Source of the DNA: Hippopus hippopus
Taxonomy: Eukaryota > Mollusca > Bivalvia > Cardiida > Cardiidae
Reading direction: 5' to 3'
Assembly: GCA_946811185.2 (NCBI GenBank)
Contig: OX328112.1
Coordinates: 33,635,562-33,699,561 of the forward strand
Length of the DNA stretch: 64,000 nt
Part shown: positions 1-11,900 of the stretch, in pieces
Position numbering within the stretch: position 1 is the first letter of the stretch
Layout: each line of letters begins with the position of its first letter
Translations under genes and position numbers: made by a program
The notes under the pieces: model-generated
Databases searched by the model: none
What the model was told of the DNA's origin: nothing
Seen by the model: the letters and a program-made list of their open reading frames with translations, nothing else

Positions 1-349
1 GATGGCCCTTGGGTCAAAACTGGCCCGGTCCCGGGGGTCACAAATTTGAACATAGGAACAAAGAAGGAAAATTTTAAAATTCTTCTTCTCTGAAACTGGA
101 AGGCGTAGAGCTTTGATATTTGGTATGTAGCATCTCCTAGTGGACCTCTACCAAGTTTGTGCATATGATGCCCCTGGGGTCAAAACTGGCCCCACCCCGG
201 GGGTCACAAGTTTGAACATGGGAACAAAAAAGGAAAACTTTGAAATTCTTCTTCTCTAAAACTGGGAGGCGTAGAACTTTGATATTTGTTATGTAGTAAT
301 CCTGTTCTAAGTTTGTTAGCCCACCTGACCACAACATGTTCAGTGAGTT
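1..349. repeat. Two-copy tandem repeat, about 165 bp
   Basis: Two imperfect copies of one unit, recognisable by the phrase 'gggtcaaaactggccc' near 12 and 178 and by the following 'cttcttctct' stretch. The array is cut by the left edge of the window. No coding potential beyond shadow frames. Confidence 0.7.
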
Positions 350-1660
350 TAAAATTGGGTCACCTGGGGTCATAAACTAGCTCACAAGATCGAATTAAAG
401 AAATACCTTGTGGGCACTCTAGAGGCCACATTTATGGCTCAAATGACCTGAAATTTAGTCAGACTATTCGTCGCGCTAAAATATCGGATGAGTTTGAAAT
501 TGGGTCACCTGGGATCATAAACTAGGTCACTAGGTCAAATTAAACAAATACCTTGTGGGCACTTTAGAGGCCACATTTATGGCTCAAATGACCTGAAATT
601 TATTCAGACTATTCATCTTGCTAAAATATCGGATGAGTTTGAAATTGGGTCACCTGGGATTATAAACTAGGTCACTAGGTAAAATTAAACAAATACCTTG
701 TGGGCACTTTAGAGGCCACATTTCTTGCTCAATTGACCTGAAAATTGGTCAGAGTATTTGTCTTGATAAAATCTCACATGAGACTGAATTTGGGTCAAAT
801 GGGGTCATAAGCTAGGTCACTAGGTCAAATTAAGAAATACCTTGTAGGCACTCTAGAGGCCACATTTTTTGCTCAATTGACTTAAAAAATGGTAAGAATG
901 TTTCTCTTGATGAAATCTAAGATGAGTTTGAATTGGCTGACCTGGTGTTATAATCTAAGTCACTAGGTCAAATTAAAGAAATACCTTTGGGCACTCCAGA
1001 GGCCACATTTCATGCTCAATTGACCTGAAAATTGGTCAGAATGTTTCTCTTGATGAAATCTTAAGATGAGCGCAAAATTGGGTCACCTGGGGTCATAATC
1101 TAGGTCACTAGGTCAAATTAAAGAAGTACCTTTGGGGCACTCTAGAAGCCACATTTCTTGCTCAATGATTTGAAAATTGGTTGGAATGTTTGCCTTGATA
1201 AAATATTGAATGAGTTTGAAATTGGGTCACCTGGGGTCATAATCTAGGTCACTAGGTCAAATTAAAGAAATACCTTGTGGGCACTCTAGAGGCCACAATT
1301 TTTGCTCAATTGACTTCAGAATTGGTCAGAATGTTTGTCTTGATGAAATATCGGATGAGTTTGAAATTGGGTCACCTGGGGTCATAAACTAGGTCACCAG
1401 GTCAAATTAAAGAAATACTTGTGGGCACTCTAGAGGCCACATTTATTGCTCAATGTACTTGAAAACTGTTCAGAATGATTGTCTTGACAATTTTTTGATG
1501 AGTTCAAAATTGGGTCACCTTTGGTGATAAAGTAGGTCAATAGGTCAACTTAAGAAAAGTCCTAGAGGCCACATTTTTAGTTCAATTGACTTGACAAGTA
1601 GTCAGAAATTGAACTATTCACGTGGAGTGAAATTTCGCCTATTGACTCAGGTGAGCGATC
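350..1660. repeat. Tandem array, about 145-bp unit, roughly nine copies
   Basis: The phrase 'ctaggtcactaggtcaaatt' recurs near 522, 667, 812, 955, 1101, 1245, 1390 and 1531, giving a 143-146 bp period. Each unit also carries 'gggcactctagaggccacattt'. Copies are diverged and some contain small indels. It looks like a minisatellite of the kind common in bivalve introns and intergenic DNA; no gene is seen in it. Confidence 0.8.
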
Positions 1661-2175
1661 CAGGGCCATCATGGCCCTCTTGTTAAATATTTTGAACTGC
1701 ATTGAGTAACGATTATGAATTCACAGGCTCTGTCAATTGCATAAAGATTGGTATTTTTGCACAATTTTCCGTGACCAACATGCATTTCAGAATATGGATA
1801 AGTGACAGGGTGGACCAACCTGTTTTCAAAAGGCATAATTGACGATTTTATTTCATGCATAGTTAAATGAAGTTCTGTTTACCAAAATTATTTTATAACC
1901 CCACAAAAATTAATATGAAATACCTGTATAACCATAGTCCCCACTTGAATCGTGTATATTCAACGATAACAACATATTCGGCCTTCGGTCTTGTGCCAGA
2001 AGCTGAATTTGGACATGGGAAAATCCGACCTCATTGCGTGGCTTTAAATATCCATCATGAACAGTTCATGAATAAAGAACTAAAAAATATCAACTAAAAT
2101 GTTTCCTATCACTAGAAGTAACTGTTTTGCTTAATATAAATGAACAGTTCTAAGTCAATTGGCTTCAGTTTTTGA

Positions 2176-2447
2176 GTAGCCCGCCCGGGTGGCTCAGTGG
2201 TGAGCGTGTCGGACTCATGACCTGGTGGTTGTGAGTTCGATACCCGGCTGAGGCGAACCTTCTTTCCGGCGTATTTTCGCCTCTCACCTCTGCTGAAACA
2301 TGTGAGAAAAGTAGTCGGTGGCTTTGGAAAGAAAGTTGTGTTAGTACTGGTGTGAGAAAGCCAGGAAACACATGTGCGTCACCGACCGCCATGATATGAC
2401 CTTAGCTGTTAAAGTGGCGTTAAACCCCAATACAACCAACCAACCAA
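2176..2447 (+). mobile_element. tRNA-headed SINE with 11-bp target duplication
   Basis: The head looks like a tRNA gene, with an A box around 2190-2201 and a B box (GTTCGATACC) around 2235-2244, as expected for an internal RNA polymerase III promoter. A tRNA-unrelated body follows, ending in short CCAA repeats. The element is flanked by the direct repeat TCAGTTTTTGA at 2165-2175 and 2448-2458. Relatives of the same family lie at about 11137-11397, 18590-18800 and 19058-19250. Confidence 0.85.
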
Positions 2448-2458
2448 TCAGTTTTTGA

Positions 2459-4598
2459 AGGGCGATGCACGGGACGGATGAGTGTAATAGCGTCCATTGG
2501 CCCTCTCTTGATAGCAGCACCAGAATACCAGAAAATAAAAAATTAATGCATTTTGCAGTGTTTCCGCTCAAGCAAATTATTGCGTAAATCAAGTTATGGA
2601 ATTGAAATTCACGTAATGGGCTACACGCGAGACCTCACGCAAGAAAAATTTTTTAAAAAAGCCATTATCCGCTTGTCTTGTTTAAAATGACAGTTTTGCA
2701 GTTACTTGATACCCTTATTGACAGTTTTTATGTCAAGTCATGTAGAAATATACCTATCCATAAATTAACAGATATGAAAAATTGATCGTTGCAAAAAACT
2801 TAGAAACCCATGACACAACAGAATGTTCCGTTAGACTTAGTCCGATCAGATACTTCAGACCGTCTTTTCAGCTTTTTAATTACTTTAAGCAGAAAATTTC
2901 CACAAATATCTTGATATAACAGACTTTTTTTGCTGCAAATCATCAATATGGATAGCTTTAACTCTAGTTGAGAACCATTATTGTCATACCCTCTAATATG
3001 AAATCTTAACTACAGATTTACAGCTCAGAGGGTAAGTGTATCCTTGAAAAAAAAAAAGCTAGCGGAAACACCGATTTTGGCTCCTTCTATCAATTTATTT
3101 GCAGCTGTGAAAAAAGACTAAGAATTTTTTTCAACACTACGTTATCATAAATCATCTGAAAATATTCAGTGTCGTAATAAAAGGGTTGGAAATATTTAAC
3201 AGCGAGTGGTCTGGAAAAGTTTTTTTCCGTCGTAAGTGACCAAACAAAATAGTTCACAACAAAACTGATCCAAAAAGGTCATAAAAAAGTTGCCACTAAA
3301 ACCCATCTTTCCTTCAGAAACATGCATACTGTCTTTTGTTTTGGTTGCAGTTCCTAAATTAACAGCAGTGAAATGTTGTTTGCATTTTAAATGAGCGGTT
3401 CATACAGAAAGGTGACGTCTTTCACTTCATAGTACTAAAGAAAACTCGGATGCATTTCGGGTTCGAAAACAGGCACTCCTCGAAAACACGTCGATCGACG
3501 ATAGATCTAATTCCTCTTTCATGAAATGAAGCTTTTTAATATTTGCCAAAGTTACAGTTTACATATATACTTGGAGCCTTACTGCCGTACGTTCATTTAT
3601 GTTCATGTCTTTATCTACGTAAAATAAAGCCATGCACATAAAACATCTTTGGATATATTAAGTAAGTTACAATCTGATATGTAACACTTAACCAATCATC
3701 CAAAAAAGTTATCGCTCTGTATTTAACACACAAACTCCTGAAAGTATCAGAAACTCATGCAGTATGAGGAATCCGGGGCAATCAAGCCAGACGGTTCAGA
3801 ATACGTGGGAACGAACTAGTTTTGGGACGAATTACTAGGACATTCTCTCGGCGTTTCTTTTCTTTATAAATAGTCTTAAAACTCGATAACCGCCTGTTAT
3901 GGACCATTAGACGATTCAGTACTTCTTTCTAGACAAAGTTATGTTTGTGAATGAGGGTTGCCCTGTTCTGTAACTCTTTATTGGAGGTAAAGGAATTTCG
4001 TTTAAAAAAATTCTCTTAGTTGCGTTTACTACTCTCTTACACACCGGTTTCACTTCAGAAATTGGGTAGTGTGAAATAGAAGCGGATTTAACTCATAAAA
4101 CGTAAGTTATTTACAACCAAGTCTTTAAAATCGGTTCAATATTGATTTATCTTGTTACCAGTATAAGTTTATTGGGCACTTTGCATTTTAAGTGTCCAAA
4201 TTTGTTGCTCAAACAGCGACAAAATTTGATGTCGGAGTTTGCTAAAGAAACCTGTGAAGGAAGCGATAAGACCCTACGTATACGATGAATGTCAAAATGT
4301 GAAATAACGTAGGTAGGGTCTTATAAATAGGAGTAGGGTAACCCGACCCTACCTGGAGATTTTGCCCCGACTCTAATTTTTTTTTGTCTTCCGATAAAAA
4401 AAAAAATCAGCCTTTTATCATACTGTGTCACAGGACGCCTGTTTCGGCAGATACTGTGCATTATATTATAGGTGTACAATCATGTACTACTACATACATA
4501 ATTATGCATGAAAACTCCTACGTCTGTACAAAAGCTACCGTGTATCGGAGTATATGGAACCGACGTTAAACACAAATTGTCAAACGCAATAACTTGGG
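2459..4598. other. AT-rich stretch with no recognised gene
   Basis: No exon with good splice sites, no RNA gene and no obvious repeat could be supported here. Short open frames exist but have no family resemblance or codon bias. It may be intron or intergenic DNA upstream of the acyl-CoA dehydrogenase exons. Confidence 0.5.
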
Positions 4599-4600
4599 TA

Positions 4601-5254
4601 TGGTGGCATATTTCTGCCGTGAGATACGAGATAGCTATTGCGATAATTTTAGGGAATTATCATGATAAAACAAAGTTTCCTGAAGTATTATCTAGATAAC
4701 AAAAATTTTCACGATAAAAATATCGCGATAATTCTAACTGTTATCATGATTATTTTTGCTTTCGTGCCCATAACTGACATTCACGGTATCTATAATTAGA
4801 TACTGTTTCGGAACAGGTTCGTCTTCAACCTCAGCTTTTCCCTAAATGGCTTTAAAGTAGTTAGGAGGCATTTCGAGTCGTCTTTGTGATTTTACAGACT
4901 TACGTTCATTTCCAGTCTTGTCAAAATTTACCAATTAAGGTATAATTGTTTAGTATTCGAATTTTTACTCACTGCAATCTTGTGAAGTCAAAAACTACCG
5001 AGTTCATCCAAATGATAAAATTTGCTATTTATAGATATCGAGAAACAGAACTATCACGATAATCTTATCTCGAATGTCAGCTCCGTGCACGATTGAGAAA
5101 TTTTGCGATAAAATATTAAGTTTATCGTGATATTTTTTTTCAGGAAACTTTTCACTATCTTGATAAAGTTTCCAGGAAACTTTAATTTATCGTGATAGTT
5201 TTCTAAAATTATCATGACAGCTATCTCGTATCTCGTGGCAGAAATATGCCACCA
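4601..5254. mobile_element. Non-autonomous inverted-repeat element, TA-flanked, about 650 bp
   Basis: The left end (from TGGTGGCATATTTCTGCC at 4601) and the right end (to 5254) are inverted copies of each other over at least 40 bp, with further inverted similarity inward around the 'tttcctg' blocks. A TA dinucleotide flanks each side (4599-4600 and 5255-5256), as in Tc1/mariner-type insertion. No transposase is encoded. Confidence 0.7.
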
Positions 5255-5256
5255 TA

Positions 5257-6000
5257 CATGGATTTTCCATTGCTAAAAATACATACAGGCAAGCGGAGAA
5301 ATCGGGCTTTTTCGCTAACTGCACACAGAAATTTCTGTTTATCGAACGTTCGTATCCTATCGCACGGTTACAAAAGACAAACGGGTACCAGTTTTATCTT
5401 CTACAATGAATCACGCCCGAAATACTGCGGTTCAGTACAGACTGTGTAACGAACTTTTACTTGTGATTTTCGCTTTTCTTCGCGTAAAATATAGACAGGA
5501 TCCCTTCATCTCTGTTGTGATCACCGCATTTCCGGTTCTGTAGTGCATTGTCGCTACTTTGGGTTTGCTAGATTTCAGATTGAACAAGTTCTGTCAAACA
5601 TCATTCGGCAAAAGTACTAGTATGCTCCAGAACTACGAACAATTAAGGTGTTCAATGCAGATATAACATTCGAAAAATTTTAATGGAGGTTTCTCTTGCA
5701 ACTTATCTGACAGGACGGACTGTGGACTAAACTAGACGAAGGCAACAATAGAAGTTTAGATTTGTATCAAGCGTCGATAGGTCTTCTTATTAAACAGGTA
5801 TTTTCATTTTTTTTTTTTTATCTTTGTCACAATGAGGCAACAATAATTTCTTTCGGAAAATATAAATCTACCCAAACTTGCCTTGTTCTCGCTCTGCCCC
5901 ACCCCCCCTTTTCACTCAGCTTAATTTACCCTACCTAGAGAAAAACCTGAAACTGCCTAGGCTAGGAGATGCTATGCAAAAATTTTCCAGGGCTTTCTAA
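5257..6000. other. No recognised feature
   Basis: AT-rich sequence without a supportable gene or repeat. The open frame at 5246-5449 has no recognisable domain. Confidence 0.4.
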
Positions 6001-6099
6001 TCTCTCCTACACTTCCGGCAAGTGATGCCACTTTAGTTTCCAGGTAAAATGTGTCTGATCTATATAAAATTGAGGAGCAGCAGCACTTCTCCCGCATTT

Positions 6100-6580
6100 C
6101 TTGACGGCTTTGGATAAAATTTTCACAGAATGTTTCTCATCATGTGACCTAGCGCAAATTGTCAATGTTTTGCGATTCATAGCTGCGTCATGGAAAAAGG
6201 GGGCTTCATGTTATATTTCATTTTTCATCAATATCTCAATATCTCTTTAATTAATACTGGACATATCTCAACGGATTTGGATGAAATCTTCACAGATCAT
6301 GTGACCTAGTGCATATTGTCAGGGTTTTGGAATTTATTGCTGTGTCATGGAAAAAGGGGGCTTCAGGTCAAATTTAAACTGCGTCCGTCCTTACATAAGT
6401 CTATTTCTTGTGAACGCAACTCCTCCCACATTTCTTGACGGATTTGGATAAAATTTTCATAGAAAGTTTCTCATCATGTGACCTAGTTCAGATTGTCAAG
6501 GTTTTGCAATTTATAGTTTATTGCTGTGTCATGGAAAAAATTTTTTTTTTTCATCAATGTATCTCCAACTAACGGACATA
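6100..6580. repeat. Three diverged copies of an approximately 165-bp repeat
   Basis: Units are marked by 'tttggataaaattttcaca' near 6110, 6270 and 6440, each followed by 'catgtgacctag' and 'catggaaaaagggggcttca'. A reverse-complement relative occurs near 33150-33340 ('aagcccccttttt'). Confidence 0.6.
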
Positions 6581-7096
6581 ATTTCATGAAACTTCATATT
6601 TTTATTGCTTATTCAAAGCCAATGACCAATGAGTCCATTGTGCGTCTGTCTGTCCATTCATCAGTCCGTGCGTAAAACTTTTAGATCACAAGTAACACAA
6701 TATATCCATTGAGCTACCCAGGAAGGTGCTAGAAACTCCAACACTTTAGTCTCTAAAGCTAGTTGCTTGAAATAGCAGCCATGTGGCGGCGTATATTGTG
6801 ATGACGGCACTCTTGTTTCACATTATAACTCTGAAGGACAACAAAAGGGGATACTTGTAATTTCAAAGTTGTGTCAAGAATGTGTGTTCTAGATAAAAAA
6901 CAAAATACATATCCTTTGTAAACTGAACTTTTCTACAGATAAAATGTTTACTTTAAATCAGTATAATATATATAGTCCTCTAAAGTGTTCTGGAGGGGGA
7001 GGGTATTGAACATAAAAACAAACGAAACATTCTAGTATTTATTCAGTTTATTTAGAAACTTGCAAATAAATGTTTTTCACTTTTTCAGCTGTTTTA

Positions 7097-7331
7097 GCTC
7101 TTTACCACACAATCCACAGTTTTAACAATCCTTAAAAAAAACTTTTGAAAACATTGTGGGAAAATTGTGGAAAAAGGAGAAAATGCTATAAACCCACATT
7201 TTCGTTGTTTCCCATAATGTTTTCTACCCTTCCCAAAACAAATTTCAATTTGTGAGTCACATTTGTTTTGTCGTCTACAAATACTTTTAATTTGGACAAG
7301 TCTAAAAAATTTCAATTCAGAAAAGAGTTAA
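7097..7331. mobile_element. Hairpin MITE copy (TTAA-type family)
   Basis: Ends resemble CTCTTTACCACAC and its inverse, with a long internal palindrome built on 'gaaaacattgtggg' and 'cccataatgttttc'. The right end runs into GTTAA. It is one of about 25 copies of this family in the window. Confidence 0.7.
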
Positions 7332-7896
7332 ACAAAAGTGGACAGCATTCAGTGGGGAAAAAAGATGCAAATATAGAAGTATAGATAGAATTTGACCATT
7401 TACCACACAATGAGAAAGTTAGTGACAGACTAGAGGTCTTTTGAAGACATAGTGAGAAAAGGACTCAGAGCTGGTAGCCACCATTTTCTCTTTTTTTCCA
7501 TTTTCAAAAGCAAATACCACCATTTGATCTATATTAAATTTGTTGTCTACAAGTGCTTTAGGTTTGGACAAGTCTACATTTTTTCATGTGGTTAAGAGTT
7601 CAAGCTCTTTCAAAATGTTTGGGGGGGGGGGGAGATAAAAAAAAAAAAATTGTCCCTACCCTACCTAACATTTTTGGAGACGTTACCCTAAACAAACTAT
7701 TTTTTTTCATAGGCCATATCAGCATTTTCTCCTTTTCCCACAAGGTTTTCAAATGGCTTCTTATGCAGGGTTGTTAAAATTCAGGATTGTGTGGTAATGG
7801 TTAATGCAGCTTGATCTTTCTTTTTGAATCCGTCTTGTAAATTTGATTAAATATTATAGCTAATGTTGTGGGTCCCAAATAATTGGTTTATGTTGC

Positions 7897-8121
7897 ATTA
7901 ATCCTTAGAAACAAAATTTTAGACATCCAAATTGAAAGCATTTTCAGATGGCAAGTTCTGTTTATCACATGATTTGATTTGCATTTGAAAGGTTAGAAAA
8001 CATTGTGGGAAAAGGGGACACTGTGGAAAAATGCTGGTTACCTGCATTATCTCCATTTCCCAAAACATTTCAAAACTCTGTCAGGGCCATTAAAACTCAA
8101 GATTGTGTTGTAAAGGGTCAA
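7897..8121. mobile_element. Hairpin MITE copy, degenerate
   Basis: Left part 'aaaattttagacatccaaat' is followed by a damaged central hairpin near 8000-8070 and a right end 'gtaaagggtcaa'. A longer composite of the same family lies at about 7394-7803. Confidence 0.55.
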
Positions 8122-8227
8122 TTTGTTTTTACAACGAAAAGAAAATTGACTGATGGCTAAAATTTCGACCCAGGTCACCATGTGTGGACTGAGTAGGCTG
8201 ACATGGGTCAGCACTTTTTGCAGTGCT

Positions 8228-8455
8228 TTAACCCTTTCCCAAACGACAAAGTTTTGGACTCGACCAAATTGAAAGCGTCTGCAGGCATCAAAGCAAATGT
8301 AACACAATTGATGATTTTTGACTTTGATAGAGTAGAAAACATTTTGGGAAAAGGAGAAAATGCTGGTAACCAGCATTTTCTCCTTTTCCCAAAATGTTTT
8401 CAAAAGACTTCTTTCCCAGGGCCGTAAAAACCAGGGATTGTTTGGGAAAGGGTTA
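8228..8455. mobile_element. Hairpin MITE copy, near full length
   Basis: It runs from TTAACCCTTTCCCAAACGAC to AGGGTTAA, with a nearly perfect central palindrome at about 8335-8403 (arms 'aacattttgggaaaaggag'). TTAA lies at both ends, as with piggyBac-type target sites. Confidence 0.8.
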
Positions 8456-8712
8456 AATCAGCTTTTCACTGAGCATAATTTGTATGTTTTCTATATACAT
8501 TTTGAAAAAGCAGTTTTCATATATCATATCTTTTCGTATATCATGTCTCTTCTCCATTGTGATACTTCTCTGATTTCTTACTTGGTTTGAACACTTCTAC
8601 ACAGACTCAATGATCCTGAGGAAGAGGGTTTTTGAAACACTGTAACATCCACAGACTTTCTTTAGAAATTCAGTAGATTTTTTTCATTATTCTGTCATGT
8701 ATTTTTTCACAG

Positions 8713-8910
8713 GTCAGGCCAGTTCTGCCAATGCTGAAATGGTAGGTATGTATGCCAAAGAAATTGCTAATACAGCCTGGAAAGTTGCATCCAACAGCAA
8801 CCTAAGACCCACCAATCAGAAAGGAGCAAGTGTGCCACCTGGTGGCAGAGATCCAGGAAGGAAACATTACTCAACCTCAGCCACATCAAGCATGAGTTCA
8901 GAAATAAATG
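8713..8910 (+). CDS. ACAD11: ACAD11-like exon 1 of the visible set (linker before dehydrogenase domain)
   Basis: Acceptor TTTTCACAG before 8713, donor GTAAAATT after 8910. It enters in phase 2 and leaves one base. The product includes [18 protein letters not shown], matching the linker between the kinase-like and dehydrogenase parts. Serine- and glycine-rich at the end, so probably flexible. Confidence 0.75.
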
Positions 8911-11900
8911 GTAAAATTCTTATTTTGCTATGTAAAATGTTTACTCCTGTACTAAAATATTTCGTTTTTATAACTCAGAGGAAAACAACTTTTGAAGACG
9001 GTGAGAAAGAATATGCTGGTATCAAACATTTTCTCCTTTTTCCCCAATTTTCTACCCTTTCAAAGACAAATCATCATTTGAGCAACATTTTATTTGTCTT
9101 TCGCAGATGCATTCAATTTGGAGAAGTATTTGGTAACCAGCATTTTCTCCTTCTCCCAAAATGTTTTCTACCCTTCTAAAAACAAATATCAATTTTTGAG
9201 TAACATTTTTTTTGTCATCTAGAAATCTTTTCAATGTAGACAAGTACAAAATTTTGTCGTTTGTTAAAGAGTTAAACAAAAAAATCACTGGCTATTAGAA
9301 AATACTGGTGATCTTTGATGCCTTTTCTATTGGATGTTTGACTGTGCTTCCAGTGCCAAGTCAGATGGTTGTATCTGTAAAAGGTCTCTCACCTAAAGTT
9401 CAGGAGCTGCACAAGAGAGTGAAGTCATTTATAGAAACGGAAATAGCCCCATTTGAAAAAGAGTATGTCAAACACACACAGTCAGAAAACAAGTGGCAGA
9501 TATTTGAGCCCATAGAACAACTAAAGGTGATTATTTTTTTGTTTTGCTTTAACCTTCATGTCTTTACCAAACCACAAAATTTTGGACTAGACCAAATTGT
9601 AAGCATTGCAGAGAACAAATGCAGTTCAAATAATGATTTCTGTTTTTGATCGGATAGAAAATGCTAGTAAGTATTTCAGCCACATTCAAATTGTTGCTTG
9701 CAAATGCTTTCAATTTGGACCAGTCTAAAATTTTGTCCTCATGGTAAAGAATTAACTCCTTACCAAACGACAAAATTTTAGACTGGTCCAAATTGAAAGC
9801 ACTTGCAGACGACAAAATAAACATAACTCAAAAATTGAAATTTGTTTCCAGCAGGGTAGAAAACATTGTGGGAAAAGGAGAAAATGCTGGTTACCAGCAT
9901 TTTTTCCTTTTCCCACAATGTTTTCAAAAGGCTTCTATCTCAGGGTCGTAAAAACCAGGGATTGTTTGGTAAAGGGTTAACAGGGAAGACTGGTTAGAAA
10001 ATTTTCTCACATAAGGTGAAAAAAGTTTATTCTAGGAGACATTTCTCAACTCTTTACCCAACAACAAAATTTTAGACACCACCAATTTGAAAGCATTTGC
10101 AGATGACTAATTCATCGTAGCTCAAATGATGATTTCTTTCTCTGCAGAGGTAGAAAATGTGGTAAAAGGAGAAAATGCTGGTCACCAGCATTTTCTCCTT
10201 TTCCCACAATGTTTTCCAAAGCCTTATCGGTCAGGATTGTTAAAACTCGGTACTGTGTAGTAAAGGGTCAAATGCTTAAAAGCAGACCCTGAAATCTGTG
10301 TCTGTCTTATCTATACAGTTTATAACAAATACATGTATATTGATTGTATCCCAGATTTTAATATTCATTTTTTTAGCTCAACTGTTTTTGAAGAAAACAT
10401 CTAGTTATTGTCATAGCCCTGTCGTCGTCTGCATTATCATTTTTGTGCAAAAAATTTGACATTTTATAAAATCTCTGTCATTTTGGAAGACATTTACTTC
10501 AAACTCGGACGTGTTGCTAACTATCAAAAGAGGAACAAATACCAGTATGGCAGATAACAATCAAAATATTTTTGGCACAGTGATGCCCCTTTTCTGACTT
10601 ATACGAGAAATCAAACAAATTCTAAAAGCAACTGCAGCCAGGCAATGGTTATTGCATGCAGTGCTCTTGATACATTCATGTTTTCATAATTGTTTGTAGC
10701 AGATGTGGTACAGAGGATAAAAAGTTGTCTTAATGTTGAAAACTTTTATATCAACAGGCCAAAGCTAAAGCTCAAGGGTTGTGGAACTTGTTTTTACCGC
10801 TGGAGTCTGACCCGGACAGGAAGTATGGGGCGGGGCTTACCAATGTTGAATACGCCTTCTTGTGTGAGGAGATGGGAAAGTACCTGATAGCTCCTGAGGT
10901 AGGCTTTTAGATCTTTACCAAACAAACTTACGCTTTAAATCTCTACTACACAACAAAATTTTTGACATATCCAAATTTAAAGCATTTTGCAGACAACAAG
11001 ATAAATATGACTCAAAAACTGAAATTTCTCTTTGAAAGTGTAGAAAACATTGTGGGAAAAGGAGAAAATGCTGGTAACCAACCATTTCTCCTAATCACAC
11101 AATGTTTTCAACAGCCTACTTCTACAGGGGTAGACCCAGCCAGATAGCTCAGTGGATAGGGTATCTGACTTGTGACCTGGTGGTTATTGGTTTGATAACC
11201 AGGTTGAGGCAAACTTTCTTTCTGATGATTTTTCACCTCTCACCTCTGATACATGTTAGTAAGGAGTCAGTGGCTTGGAAAGAAAGTTTATCAGTACTGG
11301 TGTGAGAAAGCCAGGAAACAGGTGTAGGTGCACTGACCTCCGCAATATGACATTAGCTGTTAACACAGCATTAAACTCCCAATACAAATACACAAATCTA
11401 CGGGGTTGTTAAAACTCTGGATTGTGTGGTAAAGAGTCAGAGATCAGTAGAAAGAAGGCTTTTGAAAAATTTGTTGAAAAAGGAGGACCTTTTCTACTTT
11501 TCCCACCGTGTTTTCCACCCTTTCATAGTCATACCCCATCATTCAAACTATAGTTAATTTGTTGTCTGCAAATACTTCTGATTTTTTGACAAAATCTAAA
11601 TTTCCATGCGTGGTAAGAAGTTTGCCCATTCCCATACAGGCTAATGTTATAACTGTACTAGACCCTATGGATATTAGTGACCCTAAGGAGCCATTAAAGA
11701 GAAAGGAAAAAGATATTTCTTTTATCACATGATCCGCCCTTGTTTTCTGTGTAATATGCTAATTATGAATTTTCATATCTCATACACATACGTTGGACAA
11801 GCAAATAGTACTTTCCATATTCAGTCAGCACTCTAATCATATGCCCCGGAAAAACGTGGCATTGCCAAGAACACAGATATTTCTCTTATTTTAGTGTTTT

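Noticed and set aside
1867..2097. 76-codon frame near the left edge
   Set aside because: No family resemblance, low-complexity AT-rich composition and no splice or promoter context.
5246..5449. 67-codon frame
   Set aside because: Begins inside the inverted-repeat element end and has no recognisable domain.
8047..8590. Overlapping open frames on both strands
   Set aside because: They lie in the MITE hairpin and mirror each other because the DNA is palindromic.
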